From: Bacteroidota bacterium
GTDB lineage: Bacteria; Bacteroidota; Bacteroidia; 2-12-FULL-35-15
Assembly: GCA_016722565.1 (NCBI GenBank)
Contig: JADKIU010000004.1
Span: 186,001-250,000 of the forward strand
Length of the DNA: 64,000 nucleotides
Direction of reading: 5' to 3'
The translations under genes and the position numbers were made by a program. Positions 17,143 through 26,097 of this stretch are shown piece after piece; positions within the stretch are counted from its first letter, which is position 1, and each line of letters begins with the position of its first letter. The notes under the pieces were generated by a model. That model was not told the DNA's origin, did no database searches, and saw only the letters and a list, made by a program, of their open reading frames with translations.

Positions 17143-19603
17143 CTAAAATCTCAAACTTAATCCACCCATAAAATTCAATCCCGCCTGAGGGTAATAGAAG
17201 TTCTCTACAGTATGAACACCTCCGTAAATATATCCGTAGGTATATCCATTGGATTCATAGCGTTCGCTAAACAAATTGTTTAATGCAAACGTAAATCCGA
17301 TTTCTCGAATGTGTTTGGTTTTGATGGTGTAATTGATACGAATGTCATTCACAAAAAACGCATCCAGTTTTCGCGTTTTATTGGAGGTATTGTCCAGATA
17401 TTGATCACTCACATATTTGCTAATGAAGCTGATCTTTAAATGTTGTATCGGTTCATAGGTAAATGTGCTTCCGGCAATAACACTTGGTGAGAATGCGATA
17501 TCAGTTTCAGGATAATTATTTATTCGTTGTGCGGTACTATCGTAATTGTCGACATACTCTTCGAAGTTTAAAATTTTATTCTTGCTCAGTGTTAAGTTTG
17601 TGTTCCAAGTTAAATTTTTCAAAATTTTAATTCCCAACTCAGCTTCCATTCCGGCTCTGTAGCTATTGTCTACGTTGGCTCGATTATATGCACCAACATC
17701 ATTTATTTCTCCGGTTAATACCAATTGATTTCTGTATTCCATGTAATAAAAGTTGAGTGCCCACTGTGCTTTTTTTGTGTTGTGGCGATAGCCCAATTCC
17801 AAATCGTTTAGCTTTTCAGCCTTTGGTCTGCTGGTAGGAGTAGATTGCGTGTAATCATCTCTGCTCGGCTCTTTATGTCCAATACTATAGGAAAAGTAAA
17901 TGCTGGCGTACGTATTCAATTCATAATGCAATCCTATTTTCGGATTAATAAAACCAAGTGCAGCCGTTTGTTGAATGTTTTTTAAACTATCATCATAACC
18001 AAGAAATGAGTAGTTAACCATACGGTACTGCAAATCGGCATAAAATGAAAACTTTTTTGTGACAGCGTAATTCACTTTTGCAAATATGTTAAAGTCGATT
18101 TTGCTTGCGGTATCGCTGTCGTAATTGTTATAAAGTGTGCTGTTGGAAGCATATCTCGCCCAAATAATTTCTCCATAATGCAAGCCGTCATATTTATTCC
18201 ATGCACCACCAAGTGTTGCATTTAATTTTTTATTGCTTTTGTAGGTTAACGAAAATGTGGTTCCATAAAAATGATTGTCCAGCCATTTTCTTCTCACCAA
18301 GTCGGTTGATGAAATGGTGTCAGATCCAATCGTTACATCTGCTAATCCATAGTTACTAAACGCTTGCGAACTTTTATATTCTTCATAATATCCTTTTCCT
18401 CTTGTATAATGAAAAGCAAGGTTAGCATCCCAGTTGCGGTTGAATTCACGGGAGAAATGTAATTGGTAATAATCTTGTTTGTAATGATCTACTTGATTTT
18501 TTATATGTAAATTGATTGTACGTTCGACTATCAGAATTTAATAAGTGCAATGCATCTTCGGGAGATAATCCATTTCGAATAATAAAATCGTTCATCCCTT
18601 GGATGTCTCCTTTTAAGCGAGATTCAGGAATGCCGTTCCATGCTTGATAGGTTTCCTCTAATCCAGAAAATGTAATAAATTTCACGATGGACTTCTTTCC
18701 ATAATACGCACCCGCCAAATAATAGGATTTTAAATCAGAGCTGGCGCGGTCAATAAAACCATCCGATGAAATTTTCGACAAGCGTGCATCGAACGTGAAT
18801 TTATCATTGATTAGTCCTGAGCCGGCATTAACAGTGTTTTTCCAAGTATTAAACGAGCCGTAAGAAGAATTGTATTCACCATAACCTTTCGGATTTAATT
18901 TTGTGGTTTGGATGTTTAAACTTCCTCCAAAAGAACCGGCACCATTGGTGGATGTTCCAACACCACGTTGTACTTGGATGTTGTCGATGCTGGATGCAAT
19001 GTCCGGTAAATCTACCCAGTAAGTTCCTTGTGATTCTGCATCATTCACAGGAATTCCATTAATGGTTACATTAATTCTTGTTGCATCAATTCCACGCATA
19101 CGTATTCCTGTGTAACCCACTCCGGCTCCGGCATCGGATGTTGTAACAACTGATGGCAGTTGGTTTAGTAAATAAGGCAAATCCTGACCTAAGTTTTGAT
19201 CGGCTATTTGTGATTTGTTTAAACTGCTGTTTGCAATTGCAGATCGCTCATCTGTTCGTGTTGCTGCAACAATTACTTCATCCATTAACACTGTACTTTC
19301 TTCCAGTTCGATGAGGATGTTTACATCCTTGTTTTCTTTAATAGTGATAGTGTCCAGTTGTGTCAAGAAGCCTATGATGGAAGTTCGAAGGATATAGGTT
19401 CCTTTTTTTAAGTTGGTGATTTCAAATGTTCCATCACTTTTGCTTTGCGATGCAATAAATGTATTGTTGATTTGAAGTGTTGCACCGGCAATACTTTCAT
19501 GGGAGCTTTTGTTGCTAACTTTTCCTTTGATGCTGAATTGAGCAAATGCCATCGTAGGCATGAGCAATAGCAACGTTGCTAACTTTTTTTTTGAATAAAA
19601 CAT
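17143..19603 (-). CDS. TonB-dependent receptor under a TPP riboswitch, frame interrupted once
   Basis: The signal peptide ends at AFAQ (residue 22). It is followed by a carboxypeptidase-regulatory-like domain (about 23-105), a TonB-box-like stretch MDEVIVAATR, a plug domain (IRMRGIDATRINVTINGIPVN) and a 22-strand-type barrel to the C-terminus. The frame breaks in the T6 run at 18497-18502. Removing one base joins 18446-19603 to 17143-18300 and gives about 819 residues, a usual size. The TPP riboswitch just upstream implies import of thiamine or a thiamine precursor across the outer membrane, an inference from regulation rather than from sequence. The last strand ends in aromatic LRF, as in outer-membrane barrels. 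Confidence 0.88.
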
Positions 19604-19689
19604 GTTTTTAATTTTTTTATCCGCTTCCGCGAATTTTAGTTAAACCGATAGCAGCAAAGGGCAAGCAGCTACTATAATTTTAACAAAAC

Positions 19690-19815
19690 CATTTCCCTAC
19701 GCAGGCATTATCCTGATCAGGTGCATAAACAAAGGCTTTTGGAGCCGTTGCTTATTGGGTGTAATCTCAGCCTTTTTTTATCAAAACGTTGAACTATAAA
19801 AAAGGCACCCCTTTA
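19690..19815 (-). promoter_or_regulatory. TPP riboswitch (THI element)
   Basis: On the minus strand the conserved blocks occur in order: GGGGTGCC (19811-19804), GGCTGAGA (19772-19765), ACACCC (near 19757-19762), CCTGATCAGG (19721-19712) and TAATGCCTGCG (19710-19700), followed by TAGGGA. This is the thiamine-pyrophosphate aptamer. It lies about 90 bases before the ATG of the TonB receptor at 19603 and directly after the NadR-like gene. No terminator with a T run is seen between aptamer and ATG, so control of translation start is more likely than attenuation. Confidence 0.93.
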
Positions 19816-19828
19816 AGATGATGCAAAA

Positions 19829-20380
19829 CTATGAATTAATTTTAGAATGAGATAAAAAATTTTCGATGGCATCAATGCAGTTGGAAAATCGAATTTCGTT
19901 AGTTCCTTTGATGATGGTGTAGGTTGCTTGAATCGCTTTTAACTCTTTTTCATACCAATCGAAAAAAAACATTCTTCGATTAGGGTTCTCCCGATAGATG
20001 TCTGCTTCCCATGGTAAATCAGGGTAGGTGAGTAGGTATAAATCGTATTGATAAGGAAGGATGTTGTTTTTTATCCAATCCGGACAAGTGTGAAAGACAT
20101 CTTCGCACCATACTTTTGAAAGTATTAATTCTGTGTCTGCAAAAAGAAATGTTTGAGCATGTGACAATGCTTTTTTTTCTTGTTCGAGTTGTTCTTGTGC
20201 GATAGTCAATACATCTTGCAATGTATAGGTTCTTGAAATTTTTGACAGGTATTCGCGCGAATATTCTTTCACCCAAACCGTGTTGTAGTGTTGGGCAAGT
20301 GCTTCGGAAAGACTACTCTTGGCGGTGCTTTCGGGCCCAATCAATGCAATGCGTATTATTTTAGTATTCGTTTGCGCCAT
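19829..20380 (-). CDS. NadR-like P-loop ATPase/kinase (AAA_28 type)
   Basis: The 183-residue protein resembles the C-terminal kinase domain of NadR (ribosylnicotinamide kinase). It starts with the P-loop region IALIGPESTAKSSL (about residues 11-24). It continues with WVKEYSREYL, the Walker B-like FLFADTELI, and DLPWEADIYRENP, which are typical of this group. The usual GPESTGKS reads GPESTAKS here, with an Ala for the last loop Gly. Its start overlaps the end of the PnuC gene by 25 bp, so the two are coupled. The partner could make it a nicotinamide riboside kinase, but the thiamine context leaves a thiamine-related kinase possible. Confidence 0.75.
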   Translation of the reverse strand: MAQTNTKIIRIALIGPESTAKSSLSEALAQHYNTVWVKEYSREYLSKISRTYTLQDVLTIAQEQLEQEKKALSHAQTFLFADTELILSKVWCEDVFHTCPDWIKNNILPYQYDLYLLTYPDLPWEADIYRENPNRRMFFFDWYEKELKAIQATYTIIKGTNEIRFSNCIDAIENFLSHSKINS

Positions 20381-20961
20381 GAAAAATATCCTGAAACAGA
20401 TAAAAGTGTATAAATAATAGAAAGTAAAGCAATTAAATAAAATCCTCTGTAAGAATACAATAAAATTCCTAACCCATTTAAGAGTATCCAGAAAAGCCAG
20501 TTTTCAATAATTTTTTTTGCTTGCATCCAAGTTGCTATAATGCTGAATGCTGTTATGAATGCATCCAGGTAGGGAAGTGCTTGTGTGGAGTAACGATGTG
20601 AGATAAATCCCAGTGGAAACCAAAATATCAAACCAATAAGGATTAGTACAATATTTTTTTTTAATGAAAAAGAAGTGATGGTTAATTCTGATTTTTCTCT
20701 CGAACCGTAAAGCCATTGGTACCAGCCGTAAAAGCCTATCAATACATAAAAAACATTTAATCCGCTTTCGAGGAAAAGGTGTCCGGTAAAACAAAGGTAT
20801 ACTAACATAGCGCTGGATGCAATTCCAAATACCCAGCACCATTTGTTTTCGAAAGTAGCCAATATAACATATCCGAGTGCAGCGACAAAAATGGCCCATT
20901 CAAGTATACTTGTTTGAAAAAGTGTTTCTCGAATAGAAGAAAAAATTTCAGAAATGTTCAT
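20356..20961 (-). CDS. PnuC-family vitamin transporter (nicotinamide riboside or thiamine)
   Basis: The 201-residue membrane protein has about seven hydrophobic segments and PnuC signatures: ILEWAIFVAALGYVILA, WVFGIASSAM, YVLIGFYGWYQW, and NWLFWILLN near residue 157. PnuC proteins are facilitators whose substrate is trapped by phosphorylation, and a kinase gene overlaps this one. In Bacteroidota, PnuC paralogues next to TPP-controlled receptors (PnuT) are thought to carry thiamine. The substrate cannot be decided here, so no symbol is assigned. The ThiE-like gene lies 9 bp upstream. Confidence 0.8.
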   Translation of the reverse strand: MNISEIFSSIRETLFQTSILEWAIFVAALGYVILATFENKWCWVFGIASSAMLVYLCFTGHLFLESGLNVFYVLIGFYGWYQWLYGSREKSELTITSFSLKKNIVLILIGLIFWFPLGFISHRYSTQALPYLDAFITAFSIIATWMQAKKIIENWLFWILLNGLGILLYSYRGFYLIALLSIIYTLLSVSGYFSWRKRILK

Positions 20962-20970
20962 GTATGAAAT

Positions 20971-21606
20971 TTATTCAATTGGGATTTTTAATTCTTGAAA
21001 ACGCTCAATGATTTTGTTGAATGCAGCTAACGGATCTTTTTTTCTCCAGATTGCACTATAAAATGCCAATCCAGCAAAACCAATCTCATTTGATTTTTCA
21101 ATTGCATTTACATCGACACCACCACGTGCAACAATATTAAAATTTGTTTTTTGAATGGCGGATTTAAGACTGTGCTCTGTAAAACCTCCTTGAAACTTGC
21201 TGTTTAAGCTATCAAAGATTGGGCTTAAAAAAACATAGTTGTAGGCATAGTGATGATCCTTTTCAAAAAGTTGTCCGATGTTATTAAAAGAAGTGGTGAG
21301 AATGATATCCGGATTTTTTAGTTGAATGAGCTTGATCGTAATCCAAGTTTTAAATCGTTTTTTGATATGCGATTTTGTTAAATGAATGCCTCTTAAATTA
21401 AATTTTCGAGCAAGATTATGATGCGAGTGTAAAATAATTCTATTGTGAAAATGCGCAGGAATAGCGTTGAGCAACTCCTTCGTTTTTTTTGTGGAAAGTT
21501 TATGTTTCCTCAAATGAAAATGATCAAGTCCGGCCTCAAAGAGGCTTGTAATAATTTGGGCTTCATTTTCAATCTCACCGGAGCTGGAAATAACAAGCAA
21601 TTTCAT
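20971..21606 (-). CDS. Thiamine phosphate synthase-like protein (ThiE/TenI family)
   Basis: The 211-residue TIM-barrel protein belongs to the ThiE/TenI family: FHLRKHKLS (residues about 30-38), GIHLTKSH, FLSPIFDSLNSK and ARGGVD near the C-terminus. In true ThiE enzymes an Asn-Asp pair precedes the GVHLGQ motif and helps bind Mg-pyrophosphate. Here the place is taken by LHSHHNLA, and GVHLGQ reads GIHLTK. It may therefore be a TenI-like or altered enzyme. The PnuC and kinase genes downstream and the nearby TPP riboswitch support a thiamine link. It starts 3 bp after the pcrB stop. Confidence 0.75.
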   Translation of the reverse strand: MKLLVISSSGEIENEAQIITSLFEAGLDHFHLRKHKLSTKKTKELLNAIPAHFHNRIILHSHHNLARKFNLRGIHLTKSHIKKRFKTWITIKLIQLKNPDIILTTSFNNIGQLFEKDHHYAYNYVFLSPIFDSLNSKFQGGFTEHSLKSAIQKTNFNIVARGGVDVNAIEKSNEIGFAGLAFYSAIWRKKDPLAAFNKIIERFQELKIPIE

Positions 21607-21609
21607 GAT

Positions 21610-22374
21610 TTATTTTTTATAAGTATGAATTGTTTTTGCAATGGATTCAAGTAAGTCAATATTTTTTTCAATAGCATTTCCCACTACAATTACATCTGCA
21701 CCGGATTTGCATGCTAATAATGCCTTTTTAGGAGAGTCAATGCCTCCGCCAACAATCAATGGAATAGAAATGCTTTTGCTGACTTTTTTTATCATCTCTT
21801 CACTTACTGTCTGGATTGCACCACTTCCTGCATCCATATAGATTAGCTGAAGGCCCAATTGTTCTCCTGCCATGGCTGTACATGCAGCAATGTTTGTTTT
21901 ATCAGCAGGAATTGGGGTTGTATTGCTCATATATGAAGCGGAAGTTTGTTTGCCACTCTCAATCAACATGTATCCGGTTGGTAAAAGTTCCAGTTGGCTT
22001 GCTTTTAAGAGCGGTGCGGCAATAACCTGTTTGCCGATCAAAAGTTCAGGGTTTCTGCCTGAAATAAGTGAAAGCAATAATATTCCATCCGCATTCTTGC
22101 TGATTTGAAGATGATTTCCAGGAAATATGATGACTGGGATTTTTGTTCTTTTTTTTATGATTTGGATACATTTCTCGAAACTTCCATCACTCAGTATGCT
22201 ACCCCCAACCATGATGAAGTCAACGCCCGCGCGATTTGCTTTTGAGATCACATCTGTTGATTCAAATTTATCAGGGTCAATTAAAACAGCAAATAGTTTT
22301 TTGCCGTTTTTTTTACTTTTTAGAATATATTGGTAATTCTTTTTTTGCATAAAGGGATTAAAAAAGATTTTCAA
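21610..22374 (-). CDS. Geranylgeranylglyceryl phosphate synthase family protein (PcrB-like)
   Basis: This TIM-barrel prenyltransferase family joins a polyprenyl diphosphate to glycerol-1-phosphate. Motifs in order are LIDPDK, MVGGS, IIFPGN, LISGRNP, PTGYMLIESG, MDAGSGA and VGGGIDSP, which together cover the phosphate- and Mg-binding sites. The 254-residue length fits the group II enzymes known from Bacteroidota. It is the first gene of a minus-strand run with the ThiE-like, PnuC and kinase genes. A start at Met9 (22350) is also possible. The physiological lipid product in this organism is unknown. Confidence 0.88.
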   Translation of the reverse strand: MKIFFNPFMQKKNYQYILKSKKNGKKLFAVLIDPDKFESTDVISKANRAGVDFIMVGGSILSDGSFEKCIQIIKKRTKIPVIIFPGNHLQISKNADGILLLSLISGRNPELLIGKQVIAAPLLKASQLELLPTGYMLIESGKQTSASYMSNTTPIPADKTNIAACTAMAGEQLGLQLIYMDAGSGAIQTVSEEMIKKVSKSISIPLIVGGGIDSPKKALLACKSGADVIVVGNAIEKNIDLLESIAKTIHTYKK

Positions 22375-22492
22375 GCAATATTAAATAATTCATTTGACGG
22401 AAGCGTAATTTATCATGAAAATTAATTTGGCGGTAAAATGTTCTGTTTTTCGTTTTTTTTTTAGATATTTACAAAAAATTATTGGAAAACGT

Positions 22493-23536
22493 ATGAAATC
22501 AAAACTCCTTAAAATCAATTCCGCACTTATCGTTTTAGTTGTATTGTTTGCTCAAACAACAGTAATGGCGCAAGAGACGCTATATCCTTTTAGTGATAAA
22601 GGAAAATACGGATACATTAACAAAACAGGTAAAGTTGTTCTTCCTGCTCAGTTTGAATATGCTGAAAAGTTTTATGAAGGATTGGCTGTTGTGAAACAAG
22701 GTGGAAAGCGCGGTTTTATTGATGTGACAGGAAAGGTGGTTATTCCTTCAATTTATGATCAAAAAATTGATGGCTATTTTTCAGATGGATTGGCTTGTGT
22801 TAAGCAAGCAGGAAAATATTTTTACATTGACAAAACTGGGAAAACCGTTATTACTCCTCAAAGTGATATTTCGTATAAATTCTCCGAAGGAATGGCTCGT
22901 TTTCAAAAGGGGTTAAAGCTTGGATATATTGATAAGACCGGAGCTGTGGTTGTGAAACCTGAGTACGATGGTGCTTGGGATTTCAAAGAAGGAATGGGGC
23001 GTGTTAAGAAAAATGGCAAATGGGGTTTTATTGATAAAACTGGAAAAGTAGTTATTGATTTTAAATACGATGAAACATTTGAATTCTCAGAAGGATTGGC
23101 AAATGTTCGAATTGGAGATGATAAAACAGGAAAATGGGGTTATATCGATAAAACAGGTAAGGTTGTGATTGAGATGCAATTTGATCGTGCCTACACTTTT
23201 TCAGATGGTTTAGCTTGTATCCGTATTGGTGATTATAAAAACGGAAAATTTGGTTATATCGACAAAACCGGTAAAGTAGTTATTAATCCTGTTTATACTG
23301 GAGCTTATTTCTTCAATGATGGAATGGCCTGCGTAAGTACGTCTCCATTAGTGAATGGTAGCTTGAAAGATGCGAAATGGCAGTTTATTGATAAAACCGG
23401 TAAATTGGTGATTACACGAGGTGCTGATTATTATGCTGATTTTTATAAAGGTTTGGCATATGTAAGTTATGGTGGTGTGCTAACCTATATTGATAAAGCC
23501 GGAAAAGTCCTGTGGCCTGCCGGTGGAGGTAACTAA
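22493..23536 (+). CDS. Secreted WG-repeat protein
   Basis: The frame is open from 22415, but the ATG at 22493 starts a standard signal peptide ending at VMAQ and is preferred. The mature protein has about eight WG-type repeats of 36-50 residues, each with a pattern like GKYGYINKTGKVVLPAQFEYAEKF followed by FxEGLAxV. WG repeats are beta-rich and often mediate binding in Bacteroidota envelope proteins. No enzymatic motif is seen. Product length from the chosen start is 347 residues. It is divergent from pcrB and closed by its own terminator. Confidence 0.85.
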   Translation: MKSKLLKINSALIVLVVLFAQTTVMAQETLYPFSDKGKYGYINKTGKVVLPAQFEYAEKFYEGLAVVKQGGKRGFIDVTGKVVIPSIYDQKIDGYFSDGLACVKQAGKYFYIDKTGKTVITPQSDISYKFSEGMARFQKGLKLGYIDKTGAVVVKPEYDGAWDFKEGMGRVKKNGKWGFIDKTGKVVIDFKYDETFEFSEGLANVRIGDDKTGKWGYIDKTGKVVIEMQFDRAYTFSDGLACIRIGDYKNGKFGYIDKTGKVVINPVYTGAYFFNDGMACVSTSPLVNGSLKDAKWQFIDKTGKLVITRGADYYADFYKGLAYVSYGGVLTYIDKAGKVLWPAGGGN

Positions 23537-23559
23537 AATTATTCTTAATATTTAAACAA

Positions 23560-23612
23560 GTGCGAAATTTGTTTGTTATCTCAATAACAATTAATTTCGC
23601 ATTTCTTTTTTA
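23560..23612 (+). terminator. Terminator after the WG-repeat gene
   Basis: Arms around gtgcgaaatt and aatttcgcat, with an inner gttat/ataac pairing, are followed by a T-rich tract 18 bp before ahcY. Confidence 0.6.
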
Positions 23613-23629
23613 ATTTAAAACTATATAAA

Positions 23630-24949
23630 ATGTCAAATTCAACCGTGGAAAAATTCGTAAAATACAAAGTTAAGGACATGGCTCTTGCAGCATGGGGAAG
23701 AAAAGAAATTAAATTGGCTGAAGCAGAAATGCCGGGGTTAATGTCTTTGCGTGCAGAGTATGGAAAATCTAAACCTCTTGCAGGTGCGCGCATCGCAGGA
23801 TGTTTGCATATGACAATCCAGACTGCGGTTTTGATTGAAACATTAAAAGAATTAGGTGCTGAGGTTACTTGGTCATCTTGTAATATCTTTTCTACACAAG
23901 ATCATGCTGCAGCAGCAATCGCAGATGCGGGAATTCAAGTATATGCATGGAAAGGAATGAATGAAGTGGAGTTTGATTGGTGTATTGAACAAACATTGTT
24001 TTTTGGAGAAGATCGTAAACCATTAAATATGATTTTAGATGACGGTGGCGATTTAACCAACATGGTTTTTGATAAATACCCTGAATTAATTAAAGGTATT
24101 AAAGGTTTGTCAGAAGAAACAACTACAGGTGTTCACCGTTTGTACGAACGTATGAAAAACGGAACATTGCATATTCCTGCAATTAATGTAAACGACTCTG
24201 TAACAAAATCAAAATTTGATAATAAATACGGTTGCCGTGAATCTTTGGTGGATGCTATCCGCAGAGCAACAGATTTGATGCTTGCAGGAAAAGTTGCCGT
24301 TGTTGCAGGTTATGGTGATGTTGGAAAAGGATCTGCAGAATCATTGAGTTCTCAAGGTGTGCGAGTTATTGTTACCGAAATTGATCCAATTTGTGCATTG
24401 CAAGCAGCAATGGATGGATACCAAGTGCAAAAAATGGATGTTGCCGTGAAAGAAGCAGATATCATTGTTACTGCAACTGGAAATAAAAATATTATTTCTG
24501 AACGCCATTTCAGAGCAATGAAAAACAACGCGATTGTTTGTAATATTGGTCATTTTGACAATGAAATTGATATGGCTTGGTTGAACAAAAACTATGGTTC
24601 AACAAAAGATGAAATCAAACCTCAAGTGGATAAATATACAATTGATAAGAAAGATATTATTGTCTTAGCTGAAGGGCGTTTGGTAAACTTGGGTTGCGCA
24701 ACCGGACATCCTTCCTTTGTGATGAGTAACTCTTTCACCAATCAAACATTGGCTCAATTAGAATTGTGGTTACATACAGATAAGTATGAAAATAAAGTAT
24801 ACACTTTGCCAAAACATTTGGATGAAAAAGTGGCGCGTTTGCACTTAGCAAAAATTAATTGTGAATTGGACGTGTTAACACCTGAGCAAGCTGCTTATAT
24901 TGGTGTAACTGTTGAAGGACCATTTAAATCTGACGCATACAGATACTAA
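23630..24949 (+). CDS. ahcY: Adenosylhomocysteinase (S-adenosylhomocysteine hydrolase)
   Basis: It hydrolyses S-adenosylhomocysteine to adenosine and homocysteine in the methyl cycle. The substrate-side motifs CNIFSTQDHAAAAI and DDGGDLT are present, as is the NAD-binding loop GYGDVGKG at residues 227-234. The C-terminus LTPEQAAYIGVTVEGPFKSDAYRY is the family's closing block that reaches into the partner subunit. The length of 439 residues is standard. A single gene with its own terminator. Confidence 0.98.
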   Translation: MSNSTVEKFVKYKVKDMALAAWGRKEIKLAEAEMPGLMSLRAEYGKSKPLAGARIAGCLHMTIQTAVLIETLKELGAEVTWSSCNIFSTQDHAAAAIADAGIQVYAWKGMNEVEFDWCIEQTLFFGEDRKPLNMILDDGGDLTNMVFDKYPELIKGIKGLSEETTTGVHRLYERMKNGTLHIPAINVNDSVTKSKFDNKYGCRESLVDAIRRATDLMLAGKVAVVAGYGDVGKGSAESLSSQGVRVIVTEIDPICALQAAMDGYQVQKMDVAVKEADIIVTATGNKNIISERHFRAMKNNAIVCNIGHFDNEIDMAWLNKNYGSTKDEIKPQVDKYTIDKKDIIVLAEGRLVNLGCATGHPSFVMSNSFTNQTLAQLELWLHTDKYENKVYTLPKHLDEKVARLHLAKINCELDVLTPEQAAYIGVTVEGPFKSDAYRY

Positions 24950-24966
24950 TCAACATTTAATCAATT

Positions 24967-25002
24967 AAAAAGCCTCTTCATTTTTTTGAAGAGGCTTTTT
25001 TT
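24967..25002. terminator. Bidirectional terminator between ahcY and the convergent lipoprotein gene
   Basis: The stem aaaaagcctcttca with its complement carries A and T runs on either side, so it can serve ahcY (+) and the minus-strand gene ending at 25021. Confidence 0.9.
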
Positions 25003-25020
25003 ATTCTGTTTTATTTAATA

Positions 25021-25458
25021 CTAATTATAAATGTGTAATACCGTTCCGTCAAAGGAAGTATAATATGTTTTTAATGGAAGCACTGCGGGGTTTTGAATGA
25101 CTGAGCCATCAACCATCGAGAATTGTGAATTGCAACACGTGTCAACTGCAATAATGTTGGAAGCATCAACAGAAACAACCGCACAGGCATCGCTCGAATT
25201 ATACGTGCAATTTCTGTCGTAGGCCATAAATTCAGAAATGGATTTACGATAAACCAAAATACCGCGCGCTCCTCCTGTGATGTAAACCCAGCCACCCACA
25301 GCATTCAAATCAATAAAGCTCGGATTACTCAAATAAATATAGGTGTCAACCGGCACAATGGGAACCGTATTGTTTTCGTCTTTTTTACAGGTAGAAAACA
25401 ATAAGCTCATAAAGCAGCCAAGGGTAATTGAGGCGAGGTATGTGTTTTTAATTCGCAT
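25021..25458 (-). CDS. Rieske-like lipoprotein without histidine ligands
   Basis: A lipoprotein signal ends at FSTC (Cys24). The 145-residue protein resembles the Rieske fold: a first Cys in AYDRNCTY, a second region DTCCNSQFSMVDGSVI and the closing LPLKTYY. A true [2Fe-2S] Rieske site needs CxH and CxxH; here both His are missing (CTY and CCNSQF). It is probably a structural relative that does not hold the usual cluster. A TAAATTTG box at 25467-25474 lies so close to the ATG that the transcript might be leaderless, or this is not the promoter. Confidence 0.65.
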   Translation of the reverse strand: MRIKNTYLASITLGCFMSLLFSTCKKDENNTVPIVPVDTYIYLSNPSFIDLNAVGGWVYITGGARGILVYRKSISEFMAYDRNCTYNSSDACAVVSVDASNIIAVDTCCNSQFSMVDGSVIQNPAVLPLKTYYTSFDGTVLHIYN

Positions 25459-25512
25459 GTGTGGAACAAATTTAATGTTTTTAATTCAATTGGCAGACTT
25501 TGGATTATTCAT

Positions 25513-25520
25513 TAGATTTG
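25513..25520 (+). promoter_or_regulatory. Promoter -7 box (TAGATTTG) of the basic small protein
   Basis: TAGATTTG is a full match to TAnnTTTG. The expected transcript start near 25526 lies after a GTG at 25522, so that GTG cannot be the start; the ATG at 25537 is. Confidence 0.55.
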
Positions 25521-25536
25521 TGTGCAAATACAATTT

Positions 25537-25848
25537 ATGAAAACCATTTTTAAGATAATAACTTACGTGCTTGTTTTTTTATTGCCTATGGCTTCTCTTG
25601 CTCAAGAGAAAGTCAAGGATAAAGCACCTGCAACTAGCAGAGCTCAAAAAAAAGCAGCAAAAAAGAAATGGAAAGAACAACGCAAGATGGAGCGAGACCA
25701 TGCAAAAGCGGTAAAAAAGCATCATAAACGTATTCAGCAAAAGAAGACCAGAAAAGAAATGCGCAAAGAAAGAAGGAAGGGAGAAAAGATGCGGAAAAAT
25801 AAAAGAGAGTTTTTCTTGGTAAGATGGTTTAAAAATAGGCATCGGTAA
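25537..25848 (+). CDS. Small exported, extremely basic protein of unknown function
   Basis: The ATG at 25537 gives a signal peptide ending at SLAQ (about residue 23). The mature part, of about 80 residues, is dominated by Lys, Arg, Gln, Glu and His, for example AQKKAAKKKWKEQRKMERD and RKEMRKERRKGEKMRKNKR. It is likely one charged helix and ends in FFLVRWFKNRHR. No family is recognised. It might bind nucleic acid or acidic polymers outside the cytoplasm, but this is a guess from composition. It has its own promoter box and no operon partner. Confidence 0.6.
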   Translation: MKTIFKIITYVLVFLLPMASLAQEKVKDKAPATSRAQKKAAKKKWKEQRKMERDHAKAVKKHHKRIQQKKTRKEMRKERRKGEKMRKNKREFFLVRWFKNRHR

Positions 25849-25866
25849 AGTGAATTGAAATTATTT

Positions 25867-25892
25867 TGCATTTTTTTTCAAAAAAATGCAAC
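25867..25892. terminator. A/T-rich hairpin after the basic small protein gene
   Basis: TTGCATTTTTTT pairs perfectly with AAAAAAATGCAA across a 2-base loop, 18 bp after the stop. There is no extra T run, so it is only a probable terminator. The rest of the 328-bp gap to 26177 holds the next promoter and nothing else I can name. Confidence 0.45.
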
Positions 25893-26097
25893 TTATTTGA
25901 AATTAATTTGTATAATTGCATATAATTAGTTCTTAGAACAACATCCCTCCAATTTTATTTACAGTAGTATTTGTAGATTTGCCAATCAAAATTTTGTTTT
26001 AGTTTATTTTTTGCATTCATCCCCAATTGCTTGATTTTATTGCCTTTTAACTGGTGGTAATAGCGGAGTTTGAAATGTAAAAAATTGTTAAAAAAAA

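Noticed and set aside
22415..22492. Longer N-terminus of the WG-repeat protein
   Set aside because: The added 26 residues precede a complete signal peptide beginning at 22493, so the longer start is unlikely.
25522..25536. GTG start for the small basic protein
   Set aside because: It would lie at or before the transcript start set by the TAGATTTG box, and the ATG at 25537 begins a normal signal peptide.
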